Source: Anaerolineae bacterium (GTDB lineage Bacteria > Chloroflexota > Anaerolineae > Promineifilales > Promineifilaceae). From it: a stretch of 47,558 nt of DNA. Position 1 is the stretch's first letter; every line of letters starts with the position of its first letter. The stretch is taken from positions 70,497 through 118,054 of the forward strand of contig JAHBVI010000004.1 of assembly GCA_019637635.1 (NCBI GenBank). Reading direction: 5' to 3'. The position numbers and the translations under genes are program-made. Under the pieces are notes generated by a model, which saw nothing but the letters and a program-made list of their open reading frames with translations, was not told where the DNA came from and did not search any database. Below are positions 16,011-24,848 of this stretch, piece by piece.

Positions 16011-18671
16011 ATGATTGACCCAGAAAGCTGGATTGGTAAACAAATTGGACATTACGTCATTCAAAAGCACATTCAACGGGGGGGAATGGCGGATGTATTC
16101 CTGGCCTATGACGAATGGTTGGAACGGCCGTCGGCCATCAAAGTCCTCTTCCCCACTCTCGGCAGCGACCCTGATTTTGTAAAACGCTTCCAACGCGAAG
16201 CCAAAACGGTGGCCCGCCTGCGCCACCACCACATTGTGCAAATTTTTACTACAGATGTCACCGATGATGGCCATTATTACATCGCCATGGAGTATATCCC
16301 TGGCGGTACGCTGCAAGACAAACTGGTGGAACTCTCTAAAGTCGGCAAGCTGCTGGACACACCGACGGCCATCGGCATTGTGCATCAGATCGCCGAGGCG
16401 CTGGATGTGGCCCACCGGGCCGGCGTGGTTCATCGGGACATCAAACCGAGCAACATTTTGCTGCGCGAAGATGGCACGCCGGTTCTCACCGACCTGGGTA
16501 TTGCCCAGGTGCAGGACAAACCGGGGCTGACCCGCACCCACGCTCTGGTAGGCACACCCACCTATATGTCGCCGGAGCAGGCCACCACCAGCCACGTAGA
16601 CGGCCGTTCCGACATCTACTCTCTCGGCGTCATCTTTTACGAACTCTTTTCTGGTCGCCGTTTGTTTGACGGCGACACGCCCTGGGCGGTGCTGAACCAA
16701 CACCTGAACACCCCGCCCCGACCCATCACTGAAATCCGGCCAGACATCACCTACACCACCTGGCTGGTGCTGCAAAAATGTCTGGAAAAAGACCCGAATT
16801 ACCGCTACCAGACGGCGGCCGAACTACTACACGCCCTGGATGAGGCATTGGTGGCCGAAAGGGCCGCCGACCAGATAGACGCGCTGGGCACCTGGGTAGG
16901 CACACAGCCGGGCACGGGCGCCCACCTGATCACCCGCGAAAACATTATCCAGCGCACCCCTATTCCGGCCACGCAAATCGCCAGCCCGGTCAGCGAAACG
17001 GCCGTTGCCCCACCACAAACGCCGCCGCCTGCTGCCCGGAAACGGCCGTCCTGGCTCATTCCCGCTCTCATCGTCTTGCTGCTGGCAGTCTTTGTCGGGG
17101 GAGCATTTGCCGCCGGCCCGCTGCGACAGGCGCTTTTGCCACCTACGCCGACCATTACCCCCATGATTATCGCTTCGGCCACCGACGCCCCTGTTGCCCA
17201 GGCAGCAATTGCAACTGCGACCCCTACTGAAACGCCTTTCGATGAAGTGTTGGCGGCGCTGTCCACGTTAGAAGCGGCGTTGAGCGCCACGCCCATCCCC
17301 AGCCACACCCCAACTGCTACCGATACCCCCGCCGCCACGGAAACAGCCACACCTACCGAGACAGCCACCCGTACTCCCACGGCCACGCGCACGGCCGGTG
17401 CTACCGTATTAGCTACCGCACCAGCAGCGGCCACCAGCGCCGCCACCGGTAGTTCCGGCGGTTCATCCAACCCCGTGGGCAACGCCAGCAGCGGCGAAGG
17501 GCTGCCGTTAGGCTTTGAGAACTTTGGCTTGTGGGTGCGCGGCAATGAAGCCAATGGCAGTTTCACCCGCTCCACCGAACAGGCGCGCAGCGGCGCCGCC
17601 TCCGGCAAACTGGAATATCACTTCGATACGCCGGACAACGATTACGTCGTTTTCATGCAAAACAACACCATCAGCGGCAACCCCACCGCCTTGCAGGTGT
17701 GGGTTTACGGCGATGGCAGCGGCCATTTCCTCAACGCCTGGATTCAAGACGCTGGTCGGCAAACCTGGCAGGTGCCCTTTGGCCGCGTTATACACACCGG
17801 CTGGCGGCAGATGACTGGCTACATTGATACCGGCCAGAGCTGGCCCTGGACGATCATCAGCGGCGGCAATGACCCGAACGTAGATTACCCTATCTCTTTT
17901 CGCGGCTTTGTGTTGGATGACAAAGACAATGCCTATACCGGCCAGGGGGTCATTTACCTGGACGATCTGACGGCGACCACGCTGTCGCCGGGCGGCCCCA
18001 CGCCCACACCCTCATCGGCCACACCGACGCCGGGCGGCACGGCCGTGCCCACCAGTGAAAGTTCCGCCCCCGTCAACCCCGGCACGGTCGGCCGCATTCT
18101 TTACAGTTCCGGCAACACCCTGCTCACCACCGACCCGGCCTGGAGCAGCCCGGTAGAACTGGGCACTATTGCCAGCGACACGTGCAACAATCCGGCCAAC
18201 ACCGTCTCCGGGCAAAGTTACAACCTCTACTTTGGCCCATTTTGCGGCATCATCTCCGGCGGTACCACCGTCTGCGCCGCGCCCAACGGACAGATGGAAG
18301 TGATTACCAATCAGGTTGGCGAGAACAGCTATTCCATCTCCTTGCGCGCTGCCGGCGCTACCGACACCATTTTTGTGTATCAGGGAGCGATAGACCGGCC
18401 CGAAGGGATTCGCTGGTCGCCAACCAGCAACAATTTCCTCTTTGTGGTGGGCGATACGGTACATCAGGCATTTCTCAACGGCAGTTATAACCAGATTATT
18501 CCCACGGCCTTTGAACCCCGTTTTTCCCAGGATGGCAGCATGATTCTCTACCGCAAGCCGATTGGCCCCGGCGTAAACGATATTTTTGTAGCCAACAGCG
18601 ATGGCTCCAACCAGCGCAATGTGACCAACGTAGCCACCGTTGATAAACGGTGCGCTGTGTGGAAAAATTAA
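16011..18671 (+). CDS. Receptor-like Ser/Thr protein kinase with extracytoplasmic sugar-binding-like and beta-propeller-like domains
   Basis: A PASTA-less bacterial Hanks-type kinase. Residues about 10-275 form the kinase: glycine loop QRGGMADVF, Lys44 (AIKVL), HRDIKPSN at 141-148, and DLG at 161-163 where most kinases have DFG. A single membrane helix at about 348-372 is followed by a Thr/Pro-rich linker. The outer part holds a beta-sandwich of about 150 residues (FENFGLWVRGNEANGSF to VIYLDDLTA) resembling carbohydrate-binding galactose-type folds. After a second PTP-rich linker comes a TolB/PD40-like domain (GRILYSSGNTLLTT, RFSQDGSMILYRKP). The frame opens at 15984, but ATG 16011 has GGAGAAA upstream. 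It probably senses wall or extracellular glycans; this is inference. A terminator lies downstream. Confidence 0.9.
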   Translation: MIDPESWIGKQIGHYVIQKHIQRGGMADVFLAYDEWLERPSAIKVLFPTLGSDPDFVKRFQREAKTVARLRHHHIVQIFTTDVTDDGHYYIAMEYIPGGTLQDKLVELSKVGKLLDTPTAIGIVHQIAEALDVAHRAGVVHRDIKPSNILLREDGTPVLTDLGIAQVQDKPGLTRTHALVGTPTYMSPEQATTSHVDGRSDIYSLGVIFYELFSGRRLFDGDTPWAVLNQHLNTPPRPITEIRPDITYTTWLVLQKCLEKDPNYRYQTAAELLHALDEALVAERAADQIDALGTWVGTQPGTGAHLITRENIIQRTPIPATQIASPVSETAVAPPQTPPPAARKRPSWLIPALIVLLLAVFVGGAFAAGPLRQALLPPTPTITPMIIASATDAPVAQAAIATATPTETPFDEVLAALSTLEAALSATPIPSHTPTATDTPAATETATPTETATRTPTATRTAGATVLATAPAAATSAATGSSGGSSNPVGNASSGEGLPLGFENFGLWVRGNEANGSFTRSTEQARSGAASGKLEYHFDTPDNDYVVFMQNNTISGNPTALQVWVYGDGSGHFLNAWIQDAGRQTWQVPFGRVIHTGWRQMTGYIDTGQSWPWTIISGGNDPNVDYPISFRGFVLDDKDNAYTGQGVIYLDDLTATTLSPGGPTPTPSSATPTPGGTAVPTSESSAPVNPGTVGRILYSSGNTLLTTDPAWSSPVELGTIASDTCNNPANTVSGQSYNLYFGPFCGIISGGTTVCAAPNGQMEVITNQVGENSYSISLRAAGATDTIFVYQGAIDRPEGIRWSPTSNNFLFVVGDTVHQAFLNGSYNQIIPTAFEPRFSQDGSMILYRKPIGPGVNDIFVANSDGSNQRNVTNVATVDKRCAVWKN

Positions 18672-18679
18672 CCATATGA

Positions 18680-18781
18680 TCCAGAGAAAACTACGACGAG
18701 CCAGACGCAGTGGGTGACGCCTGGCAGCAAACGCTGGACTTTCTGGCAGGGAATTTGAAGATGACAGAGCAATTTACCTGA
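18680..18781 (+). pseudogene. C-terminal remnant resembling dienelactone hydrolase
   Basis: A 33-codon open stretch with no start codon, ending in TGA at 18779-18781, encodes a peptide containing DAWQQTLDFLAGNLK. This resembles the last helix of dienelactone hydrolases (pattern AWxRTLxFLxxxL). It lies in the otherwise empty gap between the kinase stop and a strong terminator, which would be the terminator of the lost gene. The match is short and by eye only. Confidence 0.35.
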
Positions 18782-18800
18782 CGGGGTGACGGGATGAAAA

Positions 18801-18836
18801 AAGACGCGGCAACTTTCTCCGCGTCTTTTTGTTTTT
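18801..18836 (+). terminator. Rho-independent terminator
   Basis: AAGACGCGG and CCGCGTCTT form a 9-bp stem over a 9-base loop, followed by TTTGTTTTT. It ends transcription from the kinase gene and possibly of the vanished gene before it. Confidence 0.9.
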
Positions 18837-18894
18837 CGGTTACAATGAGCGACAACCTGCAACAACCAATATAAACCACATTGGAGATTTGCCC

Positions 18895-21087
18895 ATGACG
18901 AACCCACAAACCCATTACCGGACATGTAATTTGTGTGAGGCGATGTGTGGCCTGGAGATTAAGGTGGATGGTATACACATTCTCTCGATTAAGGGGGATA
19001 AGGATGACCCGTTTAGCCGGGGGCATATTTGCCCGAAGGCGACGGCGTTGGAGGATATTTATCATGACCCAGACCGATTAAAATATCCGGTGCGGCGTAC
19101 TCCTTCCGGGTGGGAGCGCATCAGTTGGGATGAGGCGTTTGACGAGGTGGTGAGCAACATTCAGCGGATTCAGGGGGAACACGGCCGTAACGCCATCGGC
19201 GTCTATCTGGGCAATCCCAATGTGCATAACCTGGGTCTCATTTTGTACAACGCGCCATTCATTCGCAGTTTGAAAACGAAGAACCGCTTTTCGGCCACGT
19301 CGGTAGATCAGTTGCCCAGCCAGTATGCGGCGTATTTGATGTTCGGGCATCAGTTGTTGTTCCCGGTGCCGGACGTGGATCGCACACACTATTTTTTGAT
19401 GTTGGGGGCGAATCCGCTGGCGTCGAATGGCAGTTTGATGACGGCAGCGGGCATTGAGAACCGGCTGAAGGCGCTGCAAAAGCGGGGCGGCAAACTGGTG
19501 GTGATTGACCCCAGACGGACGGAAACGGCCGTACTCGCCAACGAACACCACTTCATCCGCCCCGGTACGGACGCCCTGTTTTTACTGGCGCTGATTCACA
19601 CGCTCTATGCAGAAGGGCTGGTGAAACCGGGGCGTCTGGCCGAATTTACCGATGGCTTCGAGACAATTGAGCAAGTAGCGGCCGATTTTGCGCCGGAGGA
19701 TGTGGCCGGGTATACGGGCATCGCCGCCGAGGAGATGCGACGGATTGCCAGGGAATTGGCGGCAGCGGAGAGTGGGGTGGTGTACGGCCGTATTGGCGTC
19801 TCCACGCAGAAGTTTGGCGGATTGTGCCAATGGTTGATCAACGTGTTGAACGTGCTGACGGGCAATCTGGATGCGCCGGGTGGGGCCATGTTTACGCGAC
19901 CGGCGGTGGATGTGGTCGGTCTGACGACGTTGACGGGGCAGACGGGCCGTGTGGGTCACGCTCACAGCCGGGTGCGCGGCTTGCCGGCGATGGGCGGTGA
20001 ATTTCCGGCGGCGGCCATGGCCGAGGAGATTTTGACGCCGGGTGAGGGGCAGATCCGGGGCATGATTACGGTGGCGGGCAACCCGGTGCTGTCTACGCCG
20101 AACGGGGCGCAGTTGGACCAGGCGTTGGCACAGTTGGATTTTATGGTGGCGATTGATATTTATATCAACGAGACGACGCGCCACGCCAACATTATTTTGC
20201 CAACGACGACAGGGCTGGAAACGGAGCATTATGACCTGGTCTTTCATCTGCTGGCGGTGCGAAATACGGCCAAATACTCCCCGGCTCTCTTTGAACCGGA
20301 GGAAGGGATGCTGCATGACTGGCAGGTATTGGGCGAACTGCGGCGACGGTTGGAGGGGGGCGGCCCCATTAACCGCAAGACGCTGCCGGGTAAGATTGAG
20401 TTTCAGAAGCGGCTGCCGCCGCATCAGCTGATTGATCTGGCGCTGCGCTTTGGGCCGTATGGGGCACGGCCGTTAAACGGCAAACCCACCGGCCACAATC
20501 TCACCCTGGCCAAGCTGAAACGCGCCCCACACGGCCTTGACCTGGGGCCGCTGCAACCGATTTTGCAGGAACGGCTGCTGACGCCCAACCGCCGCATTGT
20601 GTTGGCCCCGGAACCGCTGGTGGCAGATGTGGCCCGGTTGAAGGAAACCTTTGGTGTTGGCTCTGGCCGGTCTGTGACCGGGCCAGATGAATTGGTGTTG
20701 ATTGGGCGGCGGGATTTGCGCACGAATAATTCGTGGATGCACAATGCGCCGCGTCTGGTGAAGGGGAAGGAGCGGTGTACGCTGCTGATGCACCCGGCGG
20801 ATGCGGCGGCGCGGCAGTTAGCGCACGGACAAATGGTAGCGGTGGCTTCGCGGGTGGGGCAGGTGACGCTGCCGCTGGAAGTGACGGAGGCGGTGATGCC
20901 GGGGGTGGTGAGTATGCCGCATGGGTGGGGGCACGGCCGTGAGGCCATCCAGCTCTCCGTCGCCCAGGCGCACCCCGGCGTGTCCATTAACGATTTGACG
21001 GACGAGTGTGAGTTGGATGCGCTGACGGGCAATGCGGCGTTTAGTGGGACGGCCGTGAGGGTGGCGGCAGCGGATAAAAGCAAATAA
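18895..21087 (+). CDS. Molybdopterin-dependent oxidoreductase with N-terminal [4Fe-4S] site
   Basis: A 730-residue member of the DMSO reductase/formate dehydrogenase superfamily, predicted cytosolic as there is no twin-arginine signal. The N-terminal cluster ligands are Cys11, Cys14, Cys18 and Cys46 (TCNLCEAMCGLEI and GHICPKA). The bis-MGD-binding body follows (RISWDEAFDEV, VIDPRRTETA, ITVAGNPVLSTPNG), and the C-terminal molydop-binding barrel begins near LIGRRDLRTNNSWMHNAP. The start at 18895 follows TTGGAG; the frame extends further upstream but only into the terminator. Substrate is not predictable: it lacks neighbouring electron-transfer subunits, and the closest-looking relatives are stand-alone oxidoreductases of unknown specificity. 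No cofactor-biosynthesis genes are in the window. Confidence 0.92.
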   Translation: MTNPQTHYRTCNLCEAMCGLEIKVDGIHILSIKGDKDDPFSRGHICPKATALEDIYHDPDRLKYPVRRTPSGWERISWDEAFDEVVSNIQRIQGEHGRNAIGVYLGNPNVHNLGLILYNAPFIRSLKTKNRFSATSVDQLPSQYAAYLMFGHQLLFPVPDVDRTHYFLMLGANPLASNGSLMTAAGIENRLKALQKRGGKLVVIDPRRTETAVLANEHHFIRPGTDALFLLALIHTLYAEGLVKPGRLAEFTDGFETIEQVAADFAPEDVAGYTGIAAEEMRRIARELAAAESGVVYGRIGVSTQKFGGLCQWLINVLNVLTGNLDAPGGAMFTRPAVDVVGLTTLTGQTGRVGHAHSRVRGLPAMGGEFPAAAMAEEILTPGEGQIRGMITVAGNPVLSTPNGAQLDQALAQLDFMVAIDIYINETTRHANIILPTTTGLETEHYDLVFHLLAVRNTAKYSPALFEPEEGMLHDWQVLGELRRRLEGGGPINRKTLPGKIEFQKRLPPHQLIDLALRFGPYGARPLNGKPTGHNLTLAKLKRAPHGLDLGPLQPILQERLLTPNRRIVLAPEPLVADVARLKETFGVGSGRSVTGPDELVLIGRRDLRTNNSWMHNAPRLVKGKERCTLLMHPADAAARQLAHGQMVAVASRVGQVTLPLEVTEAVMPGVVSMPHGWGHGREAIQLSVAQAHPGVSINDLTDECELDALTGNAAFSGTAVRVAAADKSK

Positions 21088-21098
21088 ACGGATAAGCG

Positions 21099-21596
21099 AT
21101 GATAAAAGATAGCTTTCCCGAATGGTTAAAAATACAACCCGGCCTGGGCTTGCAAAGGGATAAATGGTTTCCTATATACCTTGAACAACACCTGCGTGAC
21201 AGAGCTTACGCCCATTTTAGCTATCGGTTGAAGGGAGTGAAAGTGGTTTCCATTTCGGATATTGAAGATACGCTAGAAAGTTACCTGTCTGATGAAGAAA
21301 TCGGGGAGATAACCGAGGTTAACCTTTTGATTCGAGGGTATCATCACCAACTTGACGCAGTTGAAATATGGCTGGCAATTGAAGTTTCGGCCGTCATTGA
21401 CCGGCACGATGTAGAACGGGCGGAGCGGCGGGCCGGTTTGTTGCGAAAGGTTGGTTATCGTGTGATACCCACCGTGGCGGGACAGGATATGACGACGGGG
21501 GGCGAAAGTTTGGCGGCAGAACGGGCTGTTTTTGTGGTGCAAAACGGCCGTAAACAACACTGGGATGCCGCCTTAGCCAGGGCATTATCCGTGTAA
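21099..21596 (+). CDS. Small protein with possible PD-(D/E)XK-like core
   Basis: 165 residues, not recognised with certainty. The middle part, with LSDEEIGEITEVNLLIRGYH and then EIWLAIEVSAVIDRHDVERA, resembles the nuclease-fold proteins found as DUF3782-type hypothetical genes, in which an acidic strand is followed by a [D/E]xK-like strand. Here the expected lysine is replaced (IEVSAV), so catalysis is doubtful. The start ATG lies 11 bases after the oxidoreductase stop, which implies co-transcription, but no functional link is obvious. It converges on the vapC remnant. Confidence 0.7.
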   Translation: MIKDSFPEWLKIQPGLGLQRDKWFPIYLEQHLRDRAYAHFSYRLKGVKVVSISDIEDTLESYLSDEEIGEITEVNLLIRGYHHQLDAVEIWLAIEVSAVIDRHDVERAERRAGLLRKVGYRVIPTVAGQDMTTGGESLAAERAVFVVQNGRKQHWDAALARALSV

Positions 21597-21614
21597 ATGG
21601 ACATCCCCACCCTG

Positions 21615-21739
21615 TCATTGTTTAGGGGTGTATGCCACCTCAGGCATTGAGACAAAATCAACATCTTGCGTCCAAAGAAATCGGCAGTTGAACCATCAGC
21701 AAAATACTCTAGCCAGCCAGAGGAGTCCACAACGTTCAT
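21615..21739 (-). pseudogene. VapC toxin remnant with internal deletion
   Basis: The minus strand begins with MNVVDSSGWLEYFADGS, a typical PIN-domain VapC start, with ATG overlapping the antitoxin stop as ATGA. After about 22 residues the frame changes. In the second frame the sequence LWTQDVDF and PEVAYTPKQ followed by TGA is a typical VapC C-terminus. About 90 residues of the PIN domain, including most catalytic acidic residues, are missing between the two, so the toxin cannot be active. Confidence 0.75.
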
Positions 21740-21864
21740 ACACGATCCCCTTCACGCTCTACAGAGGTATCAATCCCTTTCAAGAAACCCCTTGCCTTTT
21801 TCATTGGCCGGATGGGGATAAGCTCAATCCGGTTCTGATAGGAGATGATCTGAACCTTTTCATA
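21736..21864 (-). pseudogene. VapB antitoxin C-terminal remnant
   Basis: An open stretch without start codon encodes about 42 residues ending RPMKKARGFLKGID, TSVEREGDRV and TGA. This is the toxin-neutralising tail of AbrB-fold VapB antitoxins. The DNA-binding N-terminal half is absent; its place is taken by the end of the potC gene, which stops in the same frame at 21865. The deletion therefore occurred at or next to the end of potC. Confidence 0.72.
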
Positions 21865-22668
21865 TCAACTATCCCGTGAGTCTTGGGTCATGTAGTGGGC
21901 CAGGAGGATGGGCACGGCCGTAATCGTCACCACCAGAAACGCCACCACATTTGTTACCGGGCGGTCGCGGGGGCGGGTGAGCTGGCTGAATATCCAGATG
22001 GGTAATGTGGACTGCTGCCCGGCGGTGAATGTGGTCACAATCACCTCATCAAACGAGAGGGCAAAGGCCAGCATCCCGCCCGCCACCAGTGCCGTCGCCA
22101 GGTTCGGCAGCACCACGTAGCGGAACGTCTGAAAGCCATCGGCCCCCAAATCGGCCGATGCCTCTAGCTGCGACCGCCCCGTGCGCCGGAAGCGGGCAAT
22201 GGCATTGTTATACACCACCACCACACAAAAGGTGGCGTGCCCAATCACAATCGTCCAGAAGCTAAAGGGAATGTTGGTCAACCCCATCATGGAACGCAGG
22301 GCGATACCGGTGACGATGCCGGGCAGAGCAATGGGCAGCACCAGCAAAAAGGAGATTGCTTCCCGACCAAAAAAACGGCTGCGGTACACCGCCGCCGCCG
22401 CCAATGTGCCCAAGACCAGGGCCACGGCCGTAGCAATAATCGCCACCTTCAACGAGAGAAAAAGGGCCGGCCATAAATCCGCCCGGTTCATGGCTACGCC
22501 AAACCAGCGTGTCGTCAACCCCGGCGGCGGGAAAGTGAACGTGGTCTCGTCCGTCGTGAAGGCATAGAGCATGACAATAAAAAACGGGAAATGCAAAAAC
22601 AGCAACACACCCGCTGCCGCCAAAGTCAGCCCAATCGGAGAACGATTCACACCACTCTTTCCGCGCAT
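21865..22668 (-). CDS. potC: Spermidine/putrescine-type ABC transporter permease (PotC-like)
   Basis: Inner-membrane permease of 267 residues with six membrane helices and the ABC loop [20 protein letters not shown] facing the ATPase. The opening ([20 protein letters not shown]) and the [17 protein letters not shown] block ([16 protein letters not shown]) are typical of PotC/PotI. It is the last gene of the leftward operon potD-potA-potB-potC. The final residues and stop adjoin the vapB remnant, so the C-terminus may have been altered by that deletion. The actual substrate may be a polyamine or a related cation. Confidence 0.92.
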   Translation of the reverse strand: MRGKSGVNRSPIGLTLAAAGVLLFLHFPFFIVMLYAFTTDETTFTFPPPGLTTRWFGVAMNRADLWPALFLSLKVAIIATAVALVLGTLAAAAVYRSRFFGREAISFLLVLPIALPGIVTGIALRSMMGLTNIPFSFWTIVIGHATFCVVVVYNNAIARFRRTGRSQLEASADLGADGFQTFRYVVLPNLATALVAGGMLAFALSFDEVIVTTFTAGQQSTLPIWIFSQLTRPRDRPVTNVVAFLVVTITAVPILLAHYMTQDSRDS

Positions 22669-22674
22669 CAGTTA

Positions 22675-22723
22675 CCTAAACACCCAAACACCTGAACACT
22701 CAAACACCCAAACACCTGATCAC
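22675..22723. repeat. Octad tandem element (CACCCAAA / CACCTGAA type)
   Basis: Tandem 8-base variants CACCCAAA, CACCTGAA, CACTCAAA, CACCCAAA, CACCTGAT fill the gap between potB and potC. There is no inverted partner. The same unit type recurs at 44510-44548. Confidence 0.75.
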
Positions 22724-22727
22724 TTCT

Positions 22728-23669
22728 TCATAACGCCTCAAACGCCCCTAACCGGCGCGCCACCAATAAATAGATTGCCATGATCGTAATTGGCAGCACC
22801 GTAAACGCCGCCGCCAGGGGGATGTTGCCGGACGTACCCTGGTAGCTGTATACCGTCATGCCAATAAACGGGCTGGAATCGCCAATCACCGAGGGGATGA
22901 TGTAGTCGCCCAACGTCAACGAAAAGGTGAAAATGGAACCGGCGACCACGCCGGGAAAGGCCAGCGGCAGGGTGACGTAACGAAAAGTGGTAGACGGCCG
23001 TGCCCCCAAATCACCACTCGCCTCCCCCAACGACTTCGGCACCCGCTCCAACGAGGCCATGATGGGCAAAATCATATACGGCAGCCAGATGTACAAGAAC
23101 ACCAGAAACAAGCCTAACGAAGAAATAGACAATGACGGGCCGCCGATCACCGGCAGCCGCAGCACCCAATCGAGTACGGCCGTCAGCCCCAACTGCGCCA
23201 CAAACCAACTGACAATCCCCTCCTTTGCCAAAATCAACTTCCACGAGTAAACGCGGATGATGTAAGACGACCACAACGGCAGCAAAATCAACAGATACAA
23301 AATCGCCCGCAGCCGGCGCGACGTGTACCGCACCGTGTAATAGGCCAACGGAAAAGCCATCAGCGCCGCCCCTACTGTCACCGCCGCCGCCATCATCACC
23401 GTGCGCCTGAAAATTTCCATGTGCGGCCGTGTAAACAGGTCGCCATACGTCCGCAGCGTAAACTGGCGCACCACCTGGCCCGTAAAGCCATCCAGGTAAA
23501 AAAACGACTGAATCAGCAGCCCGATCAGCGAGCCAATATACACCAGCAGCATCCACCCCAACGGCAGCGCCAACAGCAGCAGCAAAAACAGGCCGGGATG
23601 ATTATGCAGCGCCGTGGAAATCCGCCGCCAGATAGATGATTTGGGGGATGGTGAAATGGTAGGATTCAT
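22728..23669 (-). CDS. potB: Spermidine/putrescine-type ABC transporter permease (PotB-like)
   Basis: Inner-membrane permease of 313 residues in the form given here. Six helices; the EAA loop reads EASGDLGARPSTTFRYVTLP. The LYIWLPYMILPIMASLERVP block is characteristic of PotB/PotH. The frame runs back to 23711, but that extension is encoded by the GAGATT repeat element, so I take ATG 23669 (MNPTISPSPK). It pairs with PotC in the channel and with PotA for energy. Confidence 0.92.
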   Translation of the reverse strand: MNPTISPSPKSSIWRRISTALHNHPGLFLLLLLALPLGWMLLVYIGSLIGLLIQSFFYLDGFTGQVVRQFTLRTYGDLFTRPHMEIFRRTVMMAAAVTVGAALMAFPLAYYTVRYTSRRLRAILYLLILLPLWSSYIIRVYSWKLILAKEGIVSWFVAQLGLTAVLDWVLRLPVIGGPSLSISSLGLFLVFLYIWLPYMILPIMASLERVPKSLGEASGDLGARPSTTFRYVTLPLAFPGVVAGSIFTFSLTLGDYIIPSVIGDSSPFIGMTVYSYQGTSGNIPLAAAFTVLPITIMAIYLLVARRLGAFEAL

Positions 23670-23678
23670 CTTCAAGGT

Positions 23679-23731
23679 GAGATCGGAGATTAGAGATTGG
23701 GTAATCTCCAATCTCTAATCTCCAATCTCCA
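23679..23731. repeat. Heptad inverted-repeat element (GAGATTG type) at the potA/potB boundary
   Basis: Units GGAGATT, AGAGATT on the left and AATCTCC, AATCTCT, AATCTCC, AATCTCC on the right. The right arm overlaps the end of potA and supplies its last codons and TAG stop (reading LEIGD-stop on the minus strand). Confidence 0.8.
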
Positions 23732-24758
23732 ACACATTATTCGCCGCCCCAGGCCACACCAGCCGCACCGCTTGACCGGGCACGGCCGTACCATTCTGCG
23801 GCGTCACATCCATATTTTGCTGCACCACAACCATCTCTTCACTGGAAGGCAGCACCACTGTGTAGCGGGTGTGCATCCCTACATACACCATGTCTCGCAA
23901 CTGTCCCTCTACCGCGCAGTGACCGTCGGGCACGGCCGTATCCACAGCCACCAGCCGAATCTTCTCCGGGCGTACCGAAAAGGGTTGGGGCGAGCCGGTG
24001 ATGGCTACGGCCGTCTCCCCACTCAAAATGTTCGATGTTCCTACAAATCCGGCCACAAAGCGCGTGCGCGGCCGTTCATACAGGTCAGAGGGCGCGCCAA
24101 TCTGCACAATCTGGCCCATATCAAACACCGCAATGCGGTCACTCATCGTTAGCGCCTCTTCCTGATCGTGCGTCACAAAAATAAAAGTAATGCCCACCTC
24201 ATGCTGGATCGCTTTTAGTTCCACCTGCATCTGCTGGCGCAATTTCAAATCCAACGCCCCCAGCGGCTCATCCAGCAGCAGCACCTTGGGATGATTGATC
24301 AGCGCCCGCGCCAGCGCCACCCGCTGCCGCTGCCCACCGGAAAGCTGCGACGGTTTGCGCCGTTCCAGGCCCGGCAGCCGCACCAGTTCCAGCATCTCTG
24401 CTACCCGCCGCGCCCGCTCTGGCTTCGGCACTTTACGCACCATCAGCCCGTAACCGATGTTGTCCCCCACCGTCATGTGTGGGAAAAGGGCATAATCCTG
24501 AAAGACGGTGTTCACTTCACGGTCATAGGCGGGCAGGGTGGTGACGTCACGGCCGTATAACAAAATCCGCCCCGCCGTTGGCTGCTCAAAGCCGGCAATC
24601 ATGCGCAAACACGTCGTCTTGCCCGACCCCGACGGCCCCAACAGCGTAAAAAACGCGCCGTCCCGCACCACAAAACTCACGTCATCCACCGCCCGCACCT
24701 CGCCAAAATGGCGGCTGACGTTCTTAAATTCAATAGCTAAGCCTGTATCTGTTTCCAC
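23715..24758 (-). CDS. potA: Spermidine/putrescine-type ABC transporter ATPase (PotA-like)
   Basis: 347-residue ATP-binding subunit. Walker A GPSGSGKTT, Q-loop VFQDYALFPHMTV, signature LSGGQRQRVALARAL, Walker B VLLLDEPLGALD and switch His FVTHDQEE are all intact. A C-terminal TOBE domain (FSVRPEKIRLV to LVWPG) is present, as in PotA/FbpC importers. The last five residues and the stop are encoded by a repeat element. It is co-transcribed after potD. Confidence 0.95.
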   Translation of the reverse strand: METDTGLAIEFKNVSRHFGEVRAVDDVSFVVRDGAFFTLLGPSGSGKTTCLRMIAGFEQPTAGRILLYGRDVTTLPAYDREVNTVFQDYALFPHMTVGDNIGYGLMVRKVPKPERARRVAEMLELVRLPGLERRKPSQLSGGQRQRVALARALINHPKVLLLDEPLGALDLKLRQQMQVELKAIQHEVGITFIFVTHDQEEALTMSDRIAVFDMGQIVQIGAPSDLYERPRTRFVAGFVGTSNILSGETAVAITGSPQPFSVRPEKIRLVAVDTAVPDGHCAVEGQLRDMVYVGMHTRYTVVLPSSEEMVVVQQNMDVTPQNGTAVPGQAVRLVWPGAANNVLEIGD

Positions 24759-24767
24759 TACTCTGCA

Positions 24768-24840
24768 ACCGGTAATCGGTAATCAGTCATCGGTAATCGG
24801 TACTGCCCACCGATTACCGAACACCGATTACCGATTACCA
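24768..24840. repeat. Heptad inverted-repeat element (GTAATCG type) at the potD/potA boundary
   Basis: GTAATCG, GTAATCA, GTCATCG, GTAATCG on the left and CGATTAC units on the right, around a short TACTGCCCAC loop. The potential stem is over 20 bp with few mismatches. It lies between the solute-binding protein gene and the ATPase gene, a position where a hairpin could lower downstream expression relative to potD. Confidence 0.82.
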
Positions 24841-24848
24841 CTCTTTAA

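Noticed and set aside
23669..23711. Longer N-terminus of the PotB-like permease
   Set aside because: The extra 14 codons are encoded by the GAGATT-type repeat element and add nothing resembling the family.
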